60,498 bases of DNA from a bacterium (GCA_017941035.1 JAGAXG010000011.1:1-60498); one strand, 5' to 3'. Numbered from the stretch's first letter, positions 8,052 to 19,330 are shown. A program made the numbers and translations. Notes: generated from the sequence alone by a model not told the origin.

Positions 8052-8113
8052 GTAGAGTCGGGTAAATTGCGCCCAAATGCGTGGAAGTTGCATTACAAGC
8101 GGATTTTACCTAC
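8052..8113 (+). ncRNA. Predicted structured 5' leader of rpoB
   Basis: Inside the 367-bp gap before rpoB, GGTAAATTGCGC (8061-8072) pairs, with two mismatches, with GCGGATTTTACC (8099-8110); the outer GTAG/CTAC (8052-8055/8110-8113) can extend it, and an inner AATGC/GCATT stem (8076-8080/8090-8094) caps a 9-nt loop. This gives a two-tier hairpin in the transcript from the promoter at 8009. It could be an autoregulatory or protein-binding leader; no known riboswitch class was recognised. The rest of the gap (7857-7997 and 8114-8223) shows nothing clear beyond the rpoB RBS. Confidence 0.45.
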
Positions 8114-8223
8114 TTTCAAAAAGACTTTAAAAGAGCATGATTTGCCAATTTTGGCAGAGGGTTAACAGCCTTAAGTTAGAAAAATTTTTAGTATGTACAC
8201 CATTTATTTTATGAGGTGATTTA

Positions 8224-11200
8224 ATGTCTACGACAAAATACGAAAAAAGAGTAACGCCAATGGGTATTCCTCATACTCGTTTGGACGATTTACCCGATCT
8301 TATTGAAGTGCAGAAAAAATCATTTGAATGGTTTTTAACAGAGGGTTTAAAAGAAGAGTTATTAGCTTTTTCACCTATTAAGGACTATACAGGAAGATTA
8401 GAATTGCACTTTTTACCAAATTATACTTTTGACAAAGCAAAGTATACGGTAGAGGAAGCAAGAATTCATGACGCTACTTATGCAAAACAATTGCGCGTTA
8501 TGATTAGATTAGTTAACCGTGATTCCGGAGAAATTAAGGAACAGGAAGTTTACATTGGTGATATCCCGACAATGACTGACAAAGGTACATTCATTGTGAA
8601 CGGTGCAGAACGTGTTATCGTATCACAGATTGTTCGTTCTCCTGGGGTTTATTTTGACAAAACTATTTCTCCAAACGGAAAACGTTTGTACAATGCTACA
8701 ATGATTCCTAACCGCGGAGCATGGGTTAAATTTGAAACAGATGCTAATGACATCATTCACGTTAAAATTGATAAAAACAGAAAAATCCTTGCTACAACAT
8801 TATTAAAGGCTATGGGTATTACTGTTGCTGAAATGGAATCAAAATTTACTCATTTTGATTTCTTGAAGAAAACTTTGGAAAAAGACACAGCTGAAACAAC
8901 AGATGAAGCTTTAATTGATTTATATAAAAAATTAAGACCGGGAGATCCTGCATCTCCTCAAGGCGGACGTCAAATTTTAGAATCAAGATTTTTTGATGCT
9001 AAAAAATATGACATTGGTCGTGTTGGTCGTTATAAATTAAACAGAAAATTAAACTTGAACATTCCTAACAACCAAAGAACATTAACTGTTGAGGATATTG
9101 TTTCAAGTATTGAATATTTAATCAATTTAACTTATGACGAAGGTCAATTGGATGATATTGACCATTTAGGAAACAGAAGAATTCGTTCGGTAGGCGAATT
9201 GTTGCAAAACCAATTCAGAGTTGGTCTTTCAAGAATTGAAAGAATTGTTAAAGAAAGAATGACTTTGCAGGATTCTGAAACATTAACACCGTTGAATTTA
9301 TTGAACACTAAACCTTTAGTTGCTTCATTAAAAGAATTCTTTGGTTCTTCACAGTTATCACAGTTTATGGACCAAACAAACCCACTTGCTGAATTAACTC
9401 ACAAAAGACGTATTTCCGCATTAGGACCTGGTGGTTTACAAAGAGAAAGAGCAGGATTCCCTGTTCGTGATATTCATCCTTCTCACTATGGACGTATTTG
9501 TCCTATTGAAACTCCGGAAGGTCCAAACGCAGGTTTGATAGGTTCATTAGCTACTCACGCAAGAGTTAACGATTATGGATTTATTGAATCACCGTTCTTT
9601 GTTGTTAAAGATGGTGTAGTAACTGATGAAGTTGTTTATATGACAGCTGATGCTGATGAAAACTTCCGTTGTGCTCCTGCAGACGTTAAATTGACTAAGG
9701 ACAGAAAATTTGTTGATGATGTAGTTCCTGCAAGATATCGTTCAGAGTTTATCATGTGCGAATCTTCAAAAATTGACTATGTCGGCGTATGTCCTATTCA
9801 GATTATTTCAGTTGCGACATCAATGATTCCGTTTATTGAACACGATGATGCTAACCGTGCATTGATGGGTTCTAACATGCAAAGACAAGCAGTACCTCTT
9901 TTAATTACTCAAAGACCAAGAGTTGGTACAGGTTTGGAAGCTCGTGTAGCAAAAGATTCAGGTATGGTTGTTGTATCTGATGTTGACGGAACAGTTGAAA
10001 GAGTTGTCGGTGAAGAAATTGTAATTAGAGATCAACGAGGTAAAGCTCATTCATATACATTAATGAAATATGTAAGAAGTAACCAAGATACTTGTATTAA
10101 CCAAAGACCTATCGTTAATGAGGGTGATAAAGTTAAAGCAGGTGATGTAATCGCTGATGGAGCATCAACTTGTGGTGGAGAGCTTTCATTAGGTAAAAAC
10201 ATTTTAGTTGCTTATATGCCTTGGGAAGGTTTCAACTATGAAGACGCGATTTTACTTTCAGAACGTTGTGTACATGATGATATCTTCACTTCATTACATA
10301 TAGAGAAATTAGAAATAGAAGCTCGTCAGACAAAACTTGGACCGGAAGAAATAACAAGAGAAATTCCTAACGTTTCTGAAGATGCGCTTCGTCACTTAGA
10401 TGAAAGAGGTATTGTAAGAATTGGTGCCAGAGTTTATCCTGATGATATTCTTGTTGGTAAGGTTACTCCTAAAGGTGAATCTGAACATCCGCCTGAAGAA
10501 AAATTATTAAGAGCAATCTTTGCTGAAAAAGCAAGAGATGTAAAAGATAATTCACTTCGCGTTCCACATGGCGGTGGAGGCAGAGTTCTTGACGTTAAGG
10601 TATTTGACAGAGAAAAAGGCGATGAATTGCCACCTGGTGCAAATACTGTAATCAGAGTTTATATAGCTCAAAAACGTAAGGTTTCTGTAGGTGATAAACT
10701 TTCAGGACGTCACGGAAACAAAGGTATTGTTTCAAGAATTCTTCCAAAAGAAGATATGCCATTTTTGCCTGACGGAACACCTGTTGATATCGTATTAAAT
10801 CCACTTGGTGTACCTTCTCGTATGAACGTTGGTCAGACTTATGAATTATTGTTAGGTTTGGCCGCATACTTAACTGGGAAACACTACGAGGCTCCTGCAT
10901 TTGATGAAATGTATGGTGAAAACGAATCAGAAATTGTTACAAAGGGCGAATTATTAGAGGGCATCAAAAAATCTGGTGCAACTTGGGTAGGAGAAGACGG
11001 TAAAGTTACACTTATTGATGGTAGAACCGGTGAACCGTTTGACAGACCTGTTGCAGTTGGTTTGACATACTTCTTGAAATTAGTTCACTTAGTTGACGAT
11101 AAAATTCACGCAAGAAGTACAGGACCTTATTCACTTGTTACTCAGCAGCCTTTGGGTGGTAAAGCTCAATTTGGCGGTCAGAGATTTGGTGAAATGGAAG

Positions 11201-11541
11201 TTTGGGCACTTGAAGCTTACGGTGCTGCTTATACTCTTCAAGAAATGTTGACTATAAAATCAGATGATGTCAATGGAAGAAACAGAGCATACGAATCAAT
11301 AGTTAAGGGTGACAATATCCCAAGACCTGGTATTCCTGAATCATTCAAGGTACTTGTAAGAGAATTGCAAAGTATCGGTTTGGATATAACAGTAGCTAAG
11401 AAAGATGGTACAGAAGTAGATTTGATGACTGATATGGATGATTTGAGAAAATCAGCACCAAAACGTACGTTGTCAGATGTGGATTCAGAATTGTTGAACA
11501 TTAACTTTTTTGAAACACCGACTACTTTTGGAGAATTATAA
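8224..11541 (+). CDS. rpoB: RNA polymerase beta subunit
   Basis: A 1105-residue beta subunit of DNA-dependent RNA polymerase. Recognisable landmarks: the rifampicin-pocket region ([20 protein letters not shown], then [14 protein letters not shown]), '[20 protein letters not shown]', '[15 protein letters not shown]' and the C-terminal '[20 protein letters not shown]'. The rifampicin region reads [21 protein letters not shown], the drug-sensitive type. RBS GAGGTGA precedes the ATG. The length and the short lineage-type insertions fit the cyanobacterial form (about 1100 residues). It heads the rpoB-rpoC1-rpoC2 operon; unlike in many bacteria, rplJ/rplL are not immediately upstream. Confidence 0.98.
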   Translation: MSTTKYEKRVTPMGIPHTRLDDLPDLIEVQKKSFEWFLTEGLKEELLAFSPIKDYTGRLELHFLPNYTFDKAKYTVEEARIHDATYAKQLRVMIRLVNRDSGEIKEQEVYIGDIPTMTDKGTFIVNGAERVIVSQIVRSPGVYFDKTISPNGKRLYNATMIPNRGAWVKFETDANDIIHVKIDKNRKILATTLLKAMGITVAEMESKFTHFDFLKKTLEKDTAETTDEALIDLYKKLRPGDPASPQGGRQILESRFFDAKKYDIGRVGRYKLNRKLNLNIPNNQRTLTVEDIVSSIEYLINLTYDEGQLDDIDHLGNRRIRSVGELLQNQFRVGLSRIERIVKERMTLQDSETLTPLNLLNTKPLVASLKEFFGSSQLSQFMDQTNPLAELTHKRRISALGPGGLQRERAGFPVRDIHPSHYGRICPIETPEGPNAGLIGSLATHARVNDYGFIESPFFVVKDGVVTDEVVYMTADADENFRCAPADVKLTKDRKFVDDVVPARYRSEFIMCESSKIDYVGVCPIQIISVATSMIPFIEHDDANRALMGSNMQRQAVPLLITQRPRVGTGLEARVAKDSGMVVVSDVDGTVERVVGEEIVIRDQRGKAHSYTLMKYVRSNQDTCINQRPIVNEGDKVKAGDVIADGASTCGGELSLGKNILVAYMPWEGFNYEDAILLSERCVHDDIFTSLHIEKLEIEARQTKLGPEEITREIPNVSEDALRHLDERGIVRIGARVYPDDILVGKVTPKGESEHPPEEKLLRAIFAEKARDVKDNSLRVPHGGGGRVLDVKVFDREKGDELPPGANTVIRVYIAQKRKVSVGDKLSGRHGNKGIVSRILPKEDMPFLPDGTPVDIVLNPLGVPSRMNVGQTYELLLGLAAYLTGKHYEAPAFDEMYGENESEIVTKGELLEGIKKSGATWVGEDGKVTLIDGRTGEPFDRPVAVGLTYFLKLVHLVDDKIHARSTGPYSLVTQQPLGGKAQFGGQRFGEMEVWALEAYGAAYTLQEMLTIKSDDVNGRNRAYESIVKGDNIPRPGIPESFKVLVRELQSIGLDITVAKKDGTEVDLMTDMDDLRKSAPKRTLSDVDSELLNINFFETPTTFGEL

Positions 11542-11552
11542 TAAGTATATTT

Positions 11553-11572
11553 AGGGGGATTTATTTCCCCCT
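11553..11572 (+). other. Intercistronic hairpin between rpoB and rpoC1
   Basis: AGGGGGA and TCCCCCT form a 7-bp GC-rich stem around a 6-nt loop, with no T run after it. It may tune relative rpoB/rpoC1 expression or be an RNA-processing site. Confidence 0.45.
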
Positions 11573-11598
11573 TGAAATAAAAAGGAGAACATTTAAAA

Positions 11599-13305
11599 AT
11601 GTCAACAAGCATAGATTATTTTGACTATATACGAATCAGTATTGCTTCTCCGGAAAGAATACTTCAGTGGTCACACGGCGAAGTTACAAAACCGGAAACA
11701 ATTAACTATCGTACATTAAAACCGGAAAGAGACGGATTGTTCTGCGAAAGAATTTTCGGGCCAACAAAGGATTGGGAATGCTATTGCGGAAAATATAAAA
11801 GAGTAAGACACAAAGGTATTATCTGCGAAAGATGCGGTGTTGAAGTTACAGATTCCAAAGTTCGTCGTCACAGAATGGGTCATATTAAATTGGCTGCTCC
11901 TGTGTCACATATTTGGTTCTTGAAAGGTATTCCTTCATATTTGGGTTTACTTCTTGATATGACTTTAAAAAATCTTGAACAAGTTATTTATTTCAACAGT
12001 TATGTTGTTTTAGATGGCGGAGATTCTGATTTTAAAAAACTTCAATTGTTAACTGAAGAAGAATATGAAGATTTTATGGCAGAAAACGAAGATTCTACTT
12101 TAAAAGTAGGAATTGGTGCCGAAGCAATCAAAGAACTTTTGGGTGAACTTGATATTAAAGCATTAGCTGAAGAAATCAGAACTGAATTAGAAGGTAGTGT
12201 TTCTGTTCAGAAAAAATCAAAATTAATTAAAAGATTAAGACTGTTAGATAATTTAATTCAATCAGGAACGAACCCTACTTGGATGATTATGGATGTTGTA
12301 CCGGTTACACCTCCTGATTTAAGACCAATGGTACAATTAGATGGCGGCAGATTTGCTACATCTGATTTAAACGATTTATACAGACGTGTAATTAACAGAA
12401 ATAACCGTTTACAAAGACTTTTGGAAATGGGAGCTCCTGAAATTATTGTAAGAAACGAAAAAAGAATGCTTCAAGAAGCAGTTGATGCTTTAATTGACAA
12501 CGGCAGACGCGGAAGAACAGTTGTTGGTCCGAACAACAGAGCACTGAAATCTTTATCTAACATAATTGAAGGTAAACAAGGTCGTTTCCGTCAAAACTTG
12601 TTAGGTAAACGTGTTGACTATTCAGGTCGTTCAGTAATCGTTGTAGGACCTTCATTAAAATTAAACCAATGTGGTTTGCCTAAAGAAATGGCTATAGAAT
12701 TGTTCAAACCGTTTGTTATTAATAAATTAATAGAACGCGGTTATGTTCAAAATATTAAATCTGCGAAGAAAAAGATTGAAAGATCTGATTCAGTAGTATG
12801 GGATATTTTAGAAGAAGTTATTGACGGACACCCTGTATTATTGAACCGTGCACCAACTCTTCACAGATTAGGTATTCAAGCATTTGAGCCAAAATTGGTT
12901 GAAGGTCGTGCTATTCAATTACACCCGTTAGCTTGTACAGCTTTCAACGCTGACTTCGACGGTGACCAGATGGCAGTTCACGTACCTTTATCTATTGAAG
13001 CTCAGGCAGAAGCAAGAATGTTAATGTTAGCTACTAACAACTTGTTAGCTCCTGCAAATGGAAAACCTATTGTTTCACCTTCTCAGGATATGGTCTTGGG
13101 TATGTATTATTTAACTACTATGAAGGACCCTAATCAAGAAGTACAAGGCTATTTCTACAATTTTGAAGATGCAATTTCAGCATTTGAAGTCAAAGTAATT
13201 AAATTACATGACAAAATTGTGGTAAGGGATGAAAAAGGCGAAAGAATAGAAACAACAGTTGGTAGAATAATATTCAACCAAGAGATTAGAAAAGCACTAG
13301 TTTAA
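11599..13305 (+). CDS. rpoC1: RNA polymerase subunit gamma (N-terminal beta')
   Basis: A 568-residue protein equal to the N-terminal part of beta'. It carries the first zinc site ([19 protein letters not shown]), the DNA-binding clamp/lid region, and the catalytic magnesium motif NADFDGD (residues 450-456). It stops soon after the bridge to the active site (…[14 protein letters not shown]). The split of rpoC here is the hallmark of Cyanobacteria and their non-photosynthetic sister classes. RBS AAAAAGGAG precedes the ATG. The rest of beta' is encoded 41 bp downstream by rpoC2. Confidence 0.98.
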   Translation: MSTSIDYFDYIRISIASPERILQWSHGEVTKPETINYRTLKPERDGLFCERIFGPTKDWECYCGKYKRVRHKGIICERCGVEVTDSKVRRHRMGHIKLAAPVSHIWFLKGIPSYLGLLLDMTLKNLEQVIYFNSYVVLDGGDSDFKKLQLLTEEEYEDFMAENEDSTLKVGIGAEAIKELLGELDIKALAEEIRTELEGSVSVQKKSKLIKRLRLLDNLIQSGTNPTWMIMDVVPVTPPDLRPMVQLDGGRFATSDLNDLYRRVINRNNRLQRLLEMGAPEIIVRNEKRMLQEAVDALIDNGRRGRTVVGPNNRALKSLSNIIEGKQGRFRQNLLGKRVDYSGRSVIVVGPSLKLNQCGLPKEMAIELFKPFVINKLIERGYVQNIKSAKKKIERSDSVVWDILEEVIDGHPVLLNRAPTLHRLGIQAFEPKLVEGRAIQLHPLACTAFNADFDGDQMAVHVPLSIEAQAEARMLMLATNNLLAPANGKPIVSPSQDMVLGMYYLTTMKDPNQEVQGYFYNFEDAISAFEVKVIKLHDKIVVRDEKGERIETTVGRIIFNQEIRKALV

Positions 13306-13346
13306 GTGGTGTGGTGTTAGGAAATAACTAATTGAGGAAAATTAGA

Positions 13347-16300
13347 ATGGAAAGAACATATACAAATACAAAAAAGACTCCTGAGTTCATTAACAAACAA
13401 ATGGATAAAGGTTCATTAAAAAAATTGTTAGGTCAAATGTATTTGGAATACGGTGGAGCTAAAGAAGCAAATCTTGCAGATGCTTTAAAAGCATTGGGAT
13501 ACAGATATGCTACGGTTTCAGGTACAACTATTTCAATTGCAGACCTTTCAGTACCGCCTGAGAAGAAAGCTCTTTTAAAAGCTGCGGAAAAAGAAATTGA
13601 AGTTTCTCAAAACCGATATTTAAAAGGTGAAATTACTGAAGTTGAAAGATATACTAAGGTTATTGATACTTGGGCAGAAACAACTGCGAAATTGACTGAG
13701 CAGGTTGTTCAAAATTTTGACAGATTGAACCCTGTATATATGATGGCATTCTCAGGTGCCAGAGGTAACTTATCTCAGGTTTCACAGTTGGTTGGTATGC
13801 GTGGTTTGATGGCTGATACACAAGGTCAGATTATCGACTTGCCTATTAAATCAAATTTTAAAGAAGGTTTGTCTGTAACAGAATATATTATTTCATCTTA
13901 CGGTGCAAGAAAAGGTCTTGTTGATACAGCGTTAAAAACGGCCGATTCAGGTTATTTGACAAGACGTTTGGTTGACGTTGCTCAAGATGTTATAATAAGA
14001 GATGAAGATTGTCATACTGATAAGTATATTGATTTAAAACCTATTACAGATGGTGATGCAATCATTGTTCCTTTAATTGACAGATTATTAGGAAGAACAG
14101 TTGCTCAAGATATAATGGATAAAGATGGCAATATAGTTATAACAAATGGTACAACATTAAATAGAGATGATATTAAGAAGATTTCAAATCTTGATTTGAA
14201 TGTATTGAGAGTGCGTTCAGCATTAACTTGTGGTTTGGAATATGGTGTATGCCAAAAATGTTACGGTTGGGCAATGACAACACAAAAAATGGTAGATGTT
14301 GGAGAATCAATAGGTATTATTGCTGCTCAATCAATTGGTGAACCTGGTACTCAGCTTACGATGAGAACATTCCACACCGGTGGTGCTGTAGGTGTTAAAG
14401 AAGCTATGAAAGAAATTAAAGCTTACGAAGCGGGTACTGTTATTTCTAAAATCAAAACAAGAGAATTGAGAACCCGTCACGGGGATGTTGTACAAGTTGC
14501 TATGTACGAAGCTGATTTAGAAGTTAAAGGTGAAAAAAGAACTTCTAAATATCATATTCCTGCAGGTGCAACTGTATTTGTTAAAGATGGAGATAAGGTT
14601 ACTAAGGGCTTTAAAATGGCTGAACATGCTCCTCAATCAAGTAGTGATTCAAGTCGTTTAACTGAAAAAGCTCAAAAGGATATTATTTCAGATATAAGCG
14701 GAGAAGTTGTGTTTGATGGCTTTAAAGCAGATGAAAAGAAAGACAGACAAGGAAATATTCTAAGAACTACAAACGTTCAAGGTATTGTTTGGGTTCTTGG
14801 AGGTGATGTTTATACATTACCTGGAGGTTCAAAAGTTCTTGTAAAAGATGGTCAAAAAGTATCTGAAGGTGAAAAACTCGCTGAAACTCTAACAATTTGC
14901 GAACATGGCGGAGAAGTAAGAGTTGGCAGTGATTTAGTTGTTGAAGATGCTAAATTTGATGGCAAGAAAATCAAGAAGATTATTTCAGGTAAAGAATTAA
15001 CAATTGTTATTGCTTCGTTACAACCTGAAAATGCTACTTTTGAACAAACTAAGAAAGAACAAATTTGGACAGTTAATAAAACTGGTGAAAAATATATTGT
15101 TAAAGCTGTTGTTGATACAACAGTTGAAAACGGTATGATTATCGGTGAACTTATTGATGATGATTGCACTGTTCCTTCTTCAGGTGAAATCAGATATGTT
15201 GATGTTGAAGTTGATGAAAATCAAATCATTACTAAACCTGGTAAAGTTGTATTTATTCCTGAAGAAATTCATCAAATTAATAAAGATTCAACATTAAAAA
15301 TGGTTGAAAACGGTACAACAGTTACAGCCGGTACTGAGGTTGTAAAAGATGTATATTGCCATATTGACGGTGTTGTTGAATTTAAGGAATACAATGATGT
15401 AATCCACGAAATTACAATTAGACCTGGAGAAGTTCATACTTTGTCAAGTATTTCAGAATTGAAAGTTGATGAAGGTGAAGTTATTAAAAAAGGTACTTTA
15501 ATTGCTGAAGGTGTTAAAGCTAAAACAACTTCTGTTGTAACAATTATGGATTCCTCAGCAGATGAATTACCTATTGATGATTTGGATGAAGAAATTGATT
15601 CTTCGCTTGGTTTGGATGAAGATTCAATTGAAAATCAACCTATTCAAATTCTTGTAAGACCTGTTCAAGTATTGGATATTGAGCAAAAAGATGTTTCTAT
15701 AAAATTTAATTCATCTGATGAATTAATTGATGTTGTTCCTGTTACTCAATTACAGTACAAAGATGGTGCAAGAGTTAGAAATATTGATGGTGCAACTATT
15801 ACCAGAACAAGTTTAGTTCTTCAAATGCAAGGTTATTTATCACATCTAAAAGGTGTAGTAGAACTTGATTCTAAAGGAGAATTAAGAATAGTTGTATTAG
15901 AAAACTTGATAGTTCGCCGTGATATGGAAGGTGCTCAATCACTTCAAACTGAATTACTTGTGAAAGACGGTCAGGTTATTGAACCTCATACCCCTGTTGC
16001 AAAAACTCAAGTTTTAGCGGTTCATGATGCTGTCGCTTCAATCAAAGATTCTGAAGGTGATGCAAGAAGATTATTGCTAATTTCTAAAGATTCATATACT
16101 AATATTCCAATTAAAGGTAAAGCAACAGTTAAGAAAGGTCAATTAATCAAAACGGATTCTATAATTTCTGAAAATGGTGAAAAATCTACTGTTTCCGGAA
16201 TAGTAGCTTCTGTTTCAAAAGATGAAGTTTCAATAAGAAATGGTCGACCTTATTTAATTAGCCCAGGTACAATGTTGATTGTTAACTCAGGATCATTGGT

Positions 16301-17213
16301 ACTAAGAGGTGACTTGATTGTATCTTTAACTTATGAAAGAGAAAAAACAGGTGATATCGTTCAAGGTTTGCCAAAAGTTGAAGAATTACTTGAAGGCAGA
16401 CGTCCAAAAGATTGTGCGATTCTTGCAGAATATGATGGAACAGCTAAAATTGAAGTTGATGAAAACGGTTTCCCTAGATTATATTTAATTGATGATGAAA
16501 ATGGAACTTCAAGTGAAATTAAATACACAATTGATGCTAATGTAATTGTTTCAAATGGACAAAAAGTTGTTAAAGGACAAGCATTAACATCCGGTTCACC
16601 TGATCCTCATGATGTAATGAGATTACGTGGACCAGAAGCGGCTCAAGCTTATCTTGTAGATGAAGTACAAAGAGTATACCGCTCTCAGGGTGTAGAAATT
16701 TCTGATAAACATATTGAAGTTATTGTTCGTCAGATGACTAAAAAAGTCAAAGTTCTCGATGCAGGTGATACAAACTTGCTTCCTGGAGAATTGATTGAAG
16801 TTCAAACATTTGAAAAAGAAAACAAAGATGCACAAGAAGCCGGTAAAACTCTTGCAACTTGTGAACACATGTTGTTAGGTATTACAAAAGCATCTTTGAA
16901 TACTGAATCATTTATTTCAGCTGCATCATTCCAGGAAACAACAAGAATTTTGACAGAAGCTGCTGTTGAAGGTAAAAAAGACTTATTAAGAGGTTTGAAA
17001 GAAAACGTTATTATCGGTCGTTTGATTCCTGCAGGTACAGGCTTCCATCATTTGATCAATGCTAACGAAGAACGCGACAAGGAAGAAAGAAAACAAGCTG
17101 TCGCACAAAGAAATCAAGCTAGAAAACCTTCTGCTATTTTAGAAGAAATTGAAGGAATGTTTGGTTCTCCTGAGTTCAGTGTTGAAGATGAATTTGGCGA
17201 TGATGAGGAATAA
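13347..17213 (+). CDS. rpoC2: RNA polymerase beta' subunit, C-terminal part
   Basis: About 1288 residues, completing beta'. The ATG at 13347 with GAGGA 8 nt upstream is preferred to the TTG at 13332. Seen: the second zinc site (C…'TCGLEYGVCQKCYGW'), bridge helix/trigger loop entry 'SIGEPGTQLTMRTFHTGG' (near residue 340) and trigger-loop exit 'GDIVQGLPKVEELLEGRRPK' (near 1001). About 650 residues lie between them, the size of the cyanobacterial SI3 insertion and more than three times that of E. coli; it looks like repeated sandwich-barrel hybrid motifs (many 'VKDGxxV..G' units). A terminator follows. Confidence 0.97.
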   Translation: MERTYTNTKKTPEFINKQMDKGSLKKLLGQMYLEYGGAKEANLADALKALGYRYATVSGTTISIADLSVPPEKKALLKAAEKEIEVSQNRYLKGEITEVERYTKVIDTWAETTAKLTEQVVQNFDRLNPVYMMAFSGARGNLSQVSQLVGMRGLMADTQGQIIDLPIKSNFKEGLSVTEYIISSYGARKGLVDTALKTADSGYLTRRLVDVAQDVIIRDEDCHTDKYIDLKPITDGDAIIVPLIDRLLGRTVAQDIMDKDGNIVITNGTTLNRDDIKKISNLDLNVLRVRSALTCGLEYGVCQKCYGWAMTTQKMVDVGESIGIIAAQSIGEPGTQLTMRTFHTGGAVGVKEAMKEIKAYEAGTVISKIKTRELRTRHGDVVQVAMYEADLEVKGEKRTSKYHIPAGATVFVKDGDKVTKGFKMAEHAPQSSSDSSRLTEKAQKDIISDISGEVVFDGFKADEKKDRQGNILRTTNVQGIVWVLGGDVYTLPGGSKVLVKDGQKVSEGEKLAETLTICEHGGEVRVGSDLVVEDAKFDGKKIKKIISGKELTIVIASLQPENATFEQTKKEQIWTVNKTGEKYIVKAVVDTTVENGMIIGELIDDDCTVPSSGEIRYVDVEVDENQIITKPGKVVFIPEEIHQINKDSTLKMVENGTTVTAGTEVVKDVYCHIDGVVEFKEYNDVIHEITIRPGEVHTLSSISELKVDEGEVIKKGTLIAEGVKAKTTSVVTIMDSSADELPIDDLDEEIDSSLGLDEDSIENQPIQILVRPVQVLDIEQKDVSIKFNSSDELIDVVPVTQLQYKDGARVRNIDGATITRTSLVLQMQGYLSHLKGVVELDSKGELRIVVLENLIVRRDMEGAQSLQTELLVKDGQVIEPHTPVAKTQVLAVHDAVASIKDSEGDARRLLLISKDSYTNIPIKGKATVKKGQLIKTDSIISENGEKSTVSGIVASVSKDEVSIRNGRPYLISPGTMLIVNSGSLVLRGDLIVSLTYEREKTGDIVQGLPKVEELLEGRRPKDCAILAEYDGTAKIEVDENGFPRLYLIDDENGTSSEIKYTIDANVIVSNGQKVVKGQALTSGSPDPHDVMRLRGPEAAQAYLVDEVQRVYRSQGVEISDKHIEVIVRQMTKKVKVLDAGDTNLLPGELIEVQTFEKENKDAQEAGKTLATCEHMLLGITKASLNTESFISAASFQETTRILTEAAVEGKKDLLRGLKENVIIGRLIPAGTGFHHLINANEERDKEERKQAVAQRNQARKPSAILEEIEGMFGSPEFSVEDEFGDDEE

Positions 17214-17238
17214 TTCATAAAAAAAATGAATAAAATAG

Positions 17239-17268
17239 AAAAAGACGACTTTTTAGAGTCGTCTTTTT
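17239..17268 (+). terminator. Terminator of the rpoB-rpoC1-rpoC2 operon
   Basis: Twelve-base perfect stem AAAAAGACGACT / AGTCGTCTTTTT with a 6-nt loop and terminal T run. Confidence 0.9.
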
Positions 17269-17361
17269 CTATTTTAAAATCTAATTTTTATCTTAAATAT
17301 AGTTTATTGCAAAAGCTGGTTTTTACTTGTATAATTATTTTGTTGATTAGGAAAGAGAATT

Positions 17362-17847
17362 ATGTTATCAGTTAGTCATATTTTAAGAGAATCTATAGGT
17401 TATGACGGAAAATCCGTAAAATTTATGGAGGAAATTTCACGAAAAACATTTAATGAAAATAAATATCTTCTGGAGCAGTCAAAAAGAGATATTGCAACTA
17501 TTACAAAATTATATGATATATCTGTAAAAGATAAACCTGTATTACTAAGAAAAAAAATAAATATTTTTCAGGGCATTTATAGAGAACATTATGTTTATAA
17601 TCAAAAATTCGCAAATAGTTATTTCCCCAAAAACGGAAATGGCCAGTTTTATTTTTTTGGTAAATCAAAAGGACATGAACTAGTTGATTTTATGAGCGGA
17701 TATTTTTATAATTGGGATTTAAAACCTTTTCTTAAATCATTTAAAATTGCAGAGAAGGCTGGTAAACAAATATTTTGGGAGCTTGGCGGAGGCTCAAAAT
17801 ACATTTTTAATAAAATTTTGAAATCTTTATCTAAAATAAATATTTAA
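17362..17847 (+). CDS. Hypothetical protein
   Basis: A 161-residue basic, soluble protein with no recognised family. It is rich in Lys, Phe and Tyr; residues 65-125 are aromatic (GIYREHYVYNQKFANSYF, FMSGYFYNWDL). RBS AGGAAAGAG precedes the ATG at 17362. It stands alone after the rpo operon terminator and before the CNNM-type gene. Codon use is like that of its neighbours. Function unknown. Confidence 0.6.
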   Translation: MLSVSHILRESIGYDGKSVKFMEEISRKTFNENKYLLEQSKRDIATITKLYDISVKDKPVLLRKKINIFQGIYREHYVYNQKFANSYFPKNGNGQFYFFGKSKGHELVDFMSGYFYNWDLKPFLKSFKIAEKAGKQIFWELGGGSKYIFNKILKSLSKINI

Positions 17848-17935
17848 TATTCGAAATTAATTTAGTTATTGCCGGCTTGCTTTTTTTATAGGCTTTTTAT
17901 ATAATTAAATTTAAGAGGACATAAAAGAAAGAGTA

Positions 17936-19279
17936 ATGAGCGACCCGAGTTATAGTATAATTATTGTAAACTGGATTATAGTATTTTTCTTATTACTGGT
18001 GAATGCGTTTTTTGTTTCTGCAGAATTTGCGGTTGTTCGTGCAAGAAAAGCGAAAATTGAGCAATTAAATAAAGAAGGTAATATTGATGCTAAATTAGCA
18101 CTTAAAGCTTTAGATGATGTAAATTTTTTTATTGCTGCGGTTCAAGTTGGTGTTACAATAGCAAGTATCGGTATTGGTTGGTTTGGCTCTCCTACTATAG
18201 AAAAAATGCTTGAACCTGTTATGGGTAATATCCCTGATGCTCAAATTTATATTGCGCAGGCAGTTGTTGCAGTTGTTGCATTTTTAGTTATTACTTTTTT
18301 ACATGTTGTTATAGGAGAACAAGTTCCAAAATGTATTGCGCTTCAATATCCTGAAAAAATTGCTCTTTATGTCGCAAAACCGATGAATGCTTTTATGGCA
18401 TTTTCAAAGCCGTTTGTTTGGCTTTTAAATAAATCTTGCAACGGAATTTTAAAAGCATTAAAAATTCCTATAAATCCTTCATTAAAAACTGTTCATACTA
18501 TCGATGATTTAGATTTGCTTGTTGATACAAGCTATGATGAAGGTGTTTTAAATGAAACCGAAAAGGACATGTTCCATAATGTATTTCAGTTTTCTGATTT
18601 AACTGCGCATGAAGTTATGACCCCGAGAACCGATATGGTTTGTGTGCCTATTGATACACCACTTGAAGAATTAAATAAAATAGCGACAGAAAATCAATAC
18701 ACTCGTTATCCTGTATATTCAGAAGATATTGATCATATTACAGGTCTTGTGCATGTTAAAGATTTATTTAGGTTGTCTTTAAACAATGAAACGTGTCCTA
18801 TTGAAAAAATAAAAAGAGATATTCAACTTGTACCTGAAACTATTACTCTTGATAAACTTGTCAAAATTTTTAAAAAAACAAGAAGTCAAATGGCTGTAGT
18901 TGTTGATGAGTTTGGTGGAACTTCCGGAATTATTACTCTTGAAGATGTTTTAGAAGAAATTTTTGGTGATGTACAGGATGAGTTTGATATTGATGAAGAA
19001 GTTAATATTAAAGAAATTAAACCAAATCATTATATAGTTAATGGTTTAATGCGTCTTGATGAACTGGCAAATTATTTTGATATGCCTGAAGAAGATTGGG
19101 AAATAGAAGATATCGATACAGTCGCAGGTCTTGTGGTAAAAGAACTTGAACGAATTGCAAAAGTTGATGATATGATTAAATATAAAGATTTTACTTTTAC
19201 CGTAAAAGAGGTTGATGGTGCAAGAATTACTAAAATTCTTCTTTTAAAAAACCAATCTGAGTCTGAAGTGGAAAATTAA
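17936..19279 (+). CDS. CNNM/CorC (HlyC-like) family transporter with CBS pair
   Basis: A 447-residue inner-membrane protein: N-terminal DUF21/CNNM transmembrane domain with about four helices (residues 10-150; 'NAFFVSAEFAVVRARKAKIE' is typical), a pair of CBS domains (about 205-330; 'VMTPRTDMV', 'FGGTSGIITLEDVLEEIFGD') and a C-terminal CorC/HlyC transporter-associated domain (about 355-440). The family exports Mg2+ (and perhaps Co2+) or regulates this, with nucleotide binding by CBS domains; 'hemolysin' labels are historical. Full family length, no defects. Confidence 0.93.
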   Translation: MSDPSYSIIIVNWIIVFFLLLVNAFFVSAEFAVVRARKAKIEQLNKEGNIDAKLALKALDDVNFFIAAVQVGVTIASIGIGWFGSPTIEKMLEPVMGNIPDAQIYIAQAVVAVVAFLVITFLHVVIGEQVPKCIALQYPEKIALYVAKPMNAFMAFSKPFVWLLNKSCNGILKALKIPINPSLKTVHTIDDLDLLVDTSYDEGVLNETEKDMFHNVFQFSDLTAHEVMTPRTDMVCVPIDTPLEELNKIATENQYTRYPVYSEDIDHITGLVHVKDLFRLSLNNETCPIEKIKRDIQLVPETITLDKLVKIFKKTRSQMAVVVDEFGGTSGIITLEDVLEEIFGDVQDEFDIDEEVNIKEIKPNHYIVNGLMRLDELANYFDMPEEDWEIEDIDTVAGLVVKELERIAKVDDMIKYKDFTFTVKEVDGARITKILLLKNQSESEVEN

Positions 19280-19330
19280 TTCCTATAGTTGTTGGGTTTA
19301 CTTTTTAAATAAAATCATTATTATATTTAT

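Noticed and set aside
7857-8223. Missed small gene in the 367-bp gap before rpoB
   Set aside because: No RBS-led open frame with sensible sequence; palindromes and promoter signals explain the gap better.
14852-15169. Long antisense open frame inside rpoC2
   Set aside because: A shadow of the coding frame; Ser/Thr/Pro-rich, no RBS; the sense frame is a certain gene. Same for the antisense frames within rpoB, lepA, hydF, mutL, glmU and dnaG.
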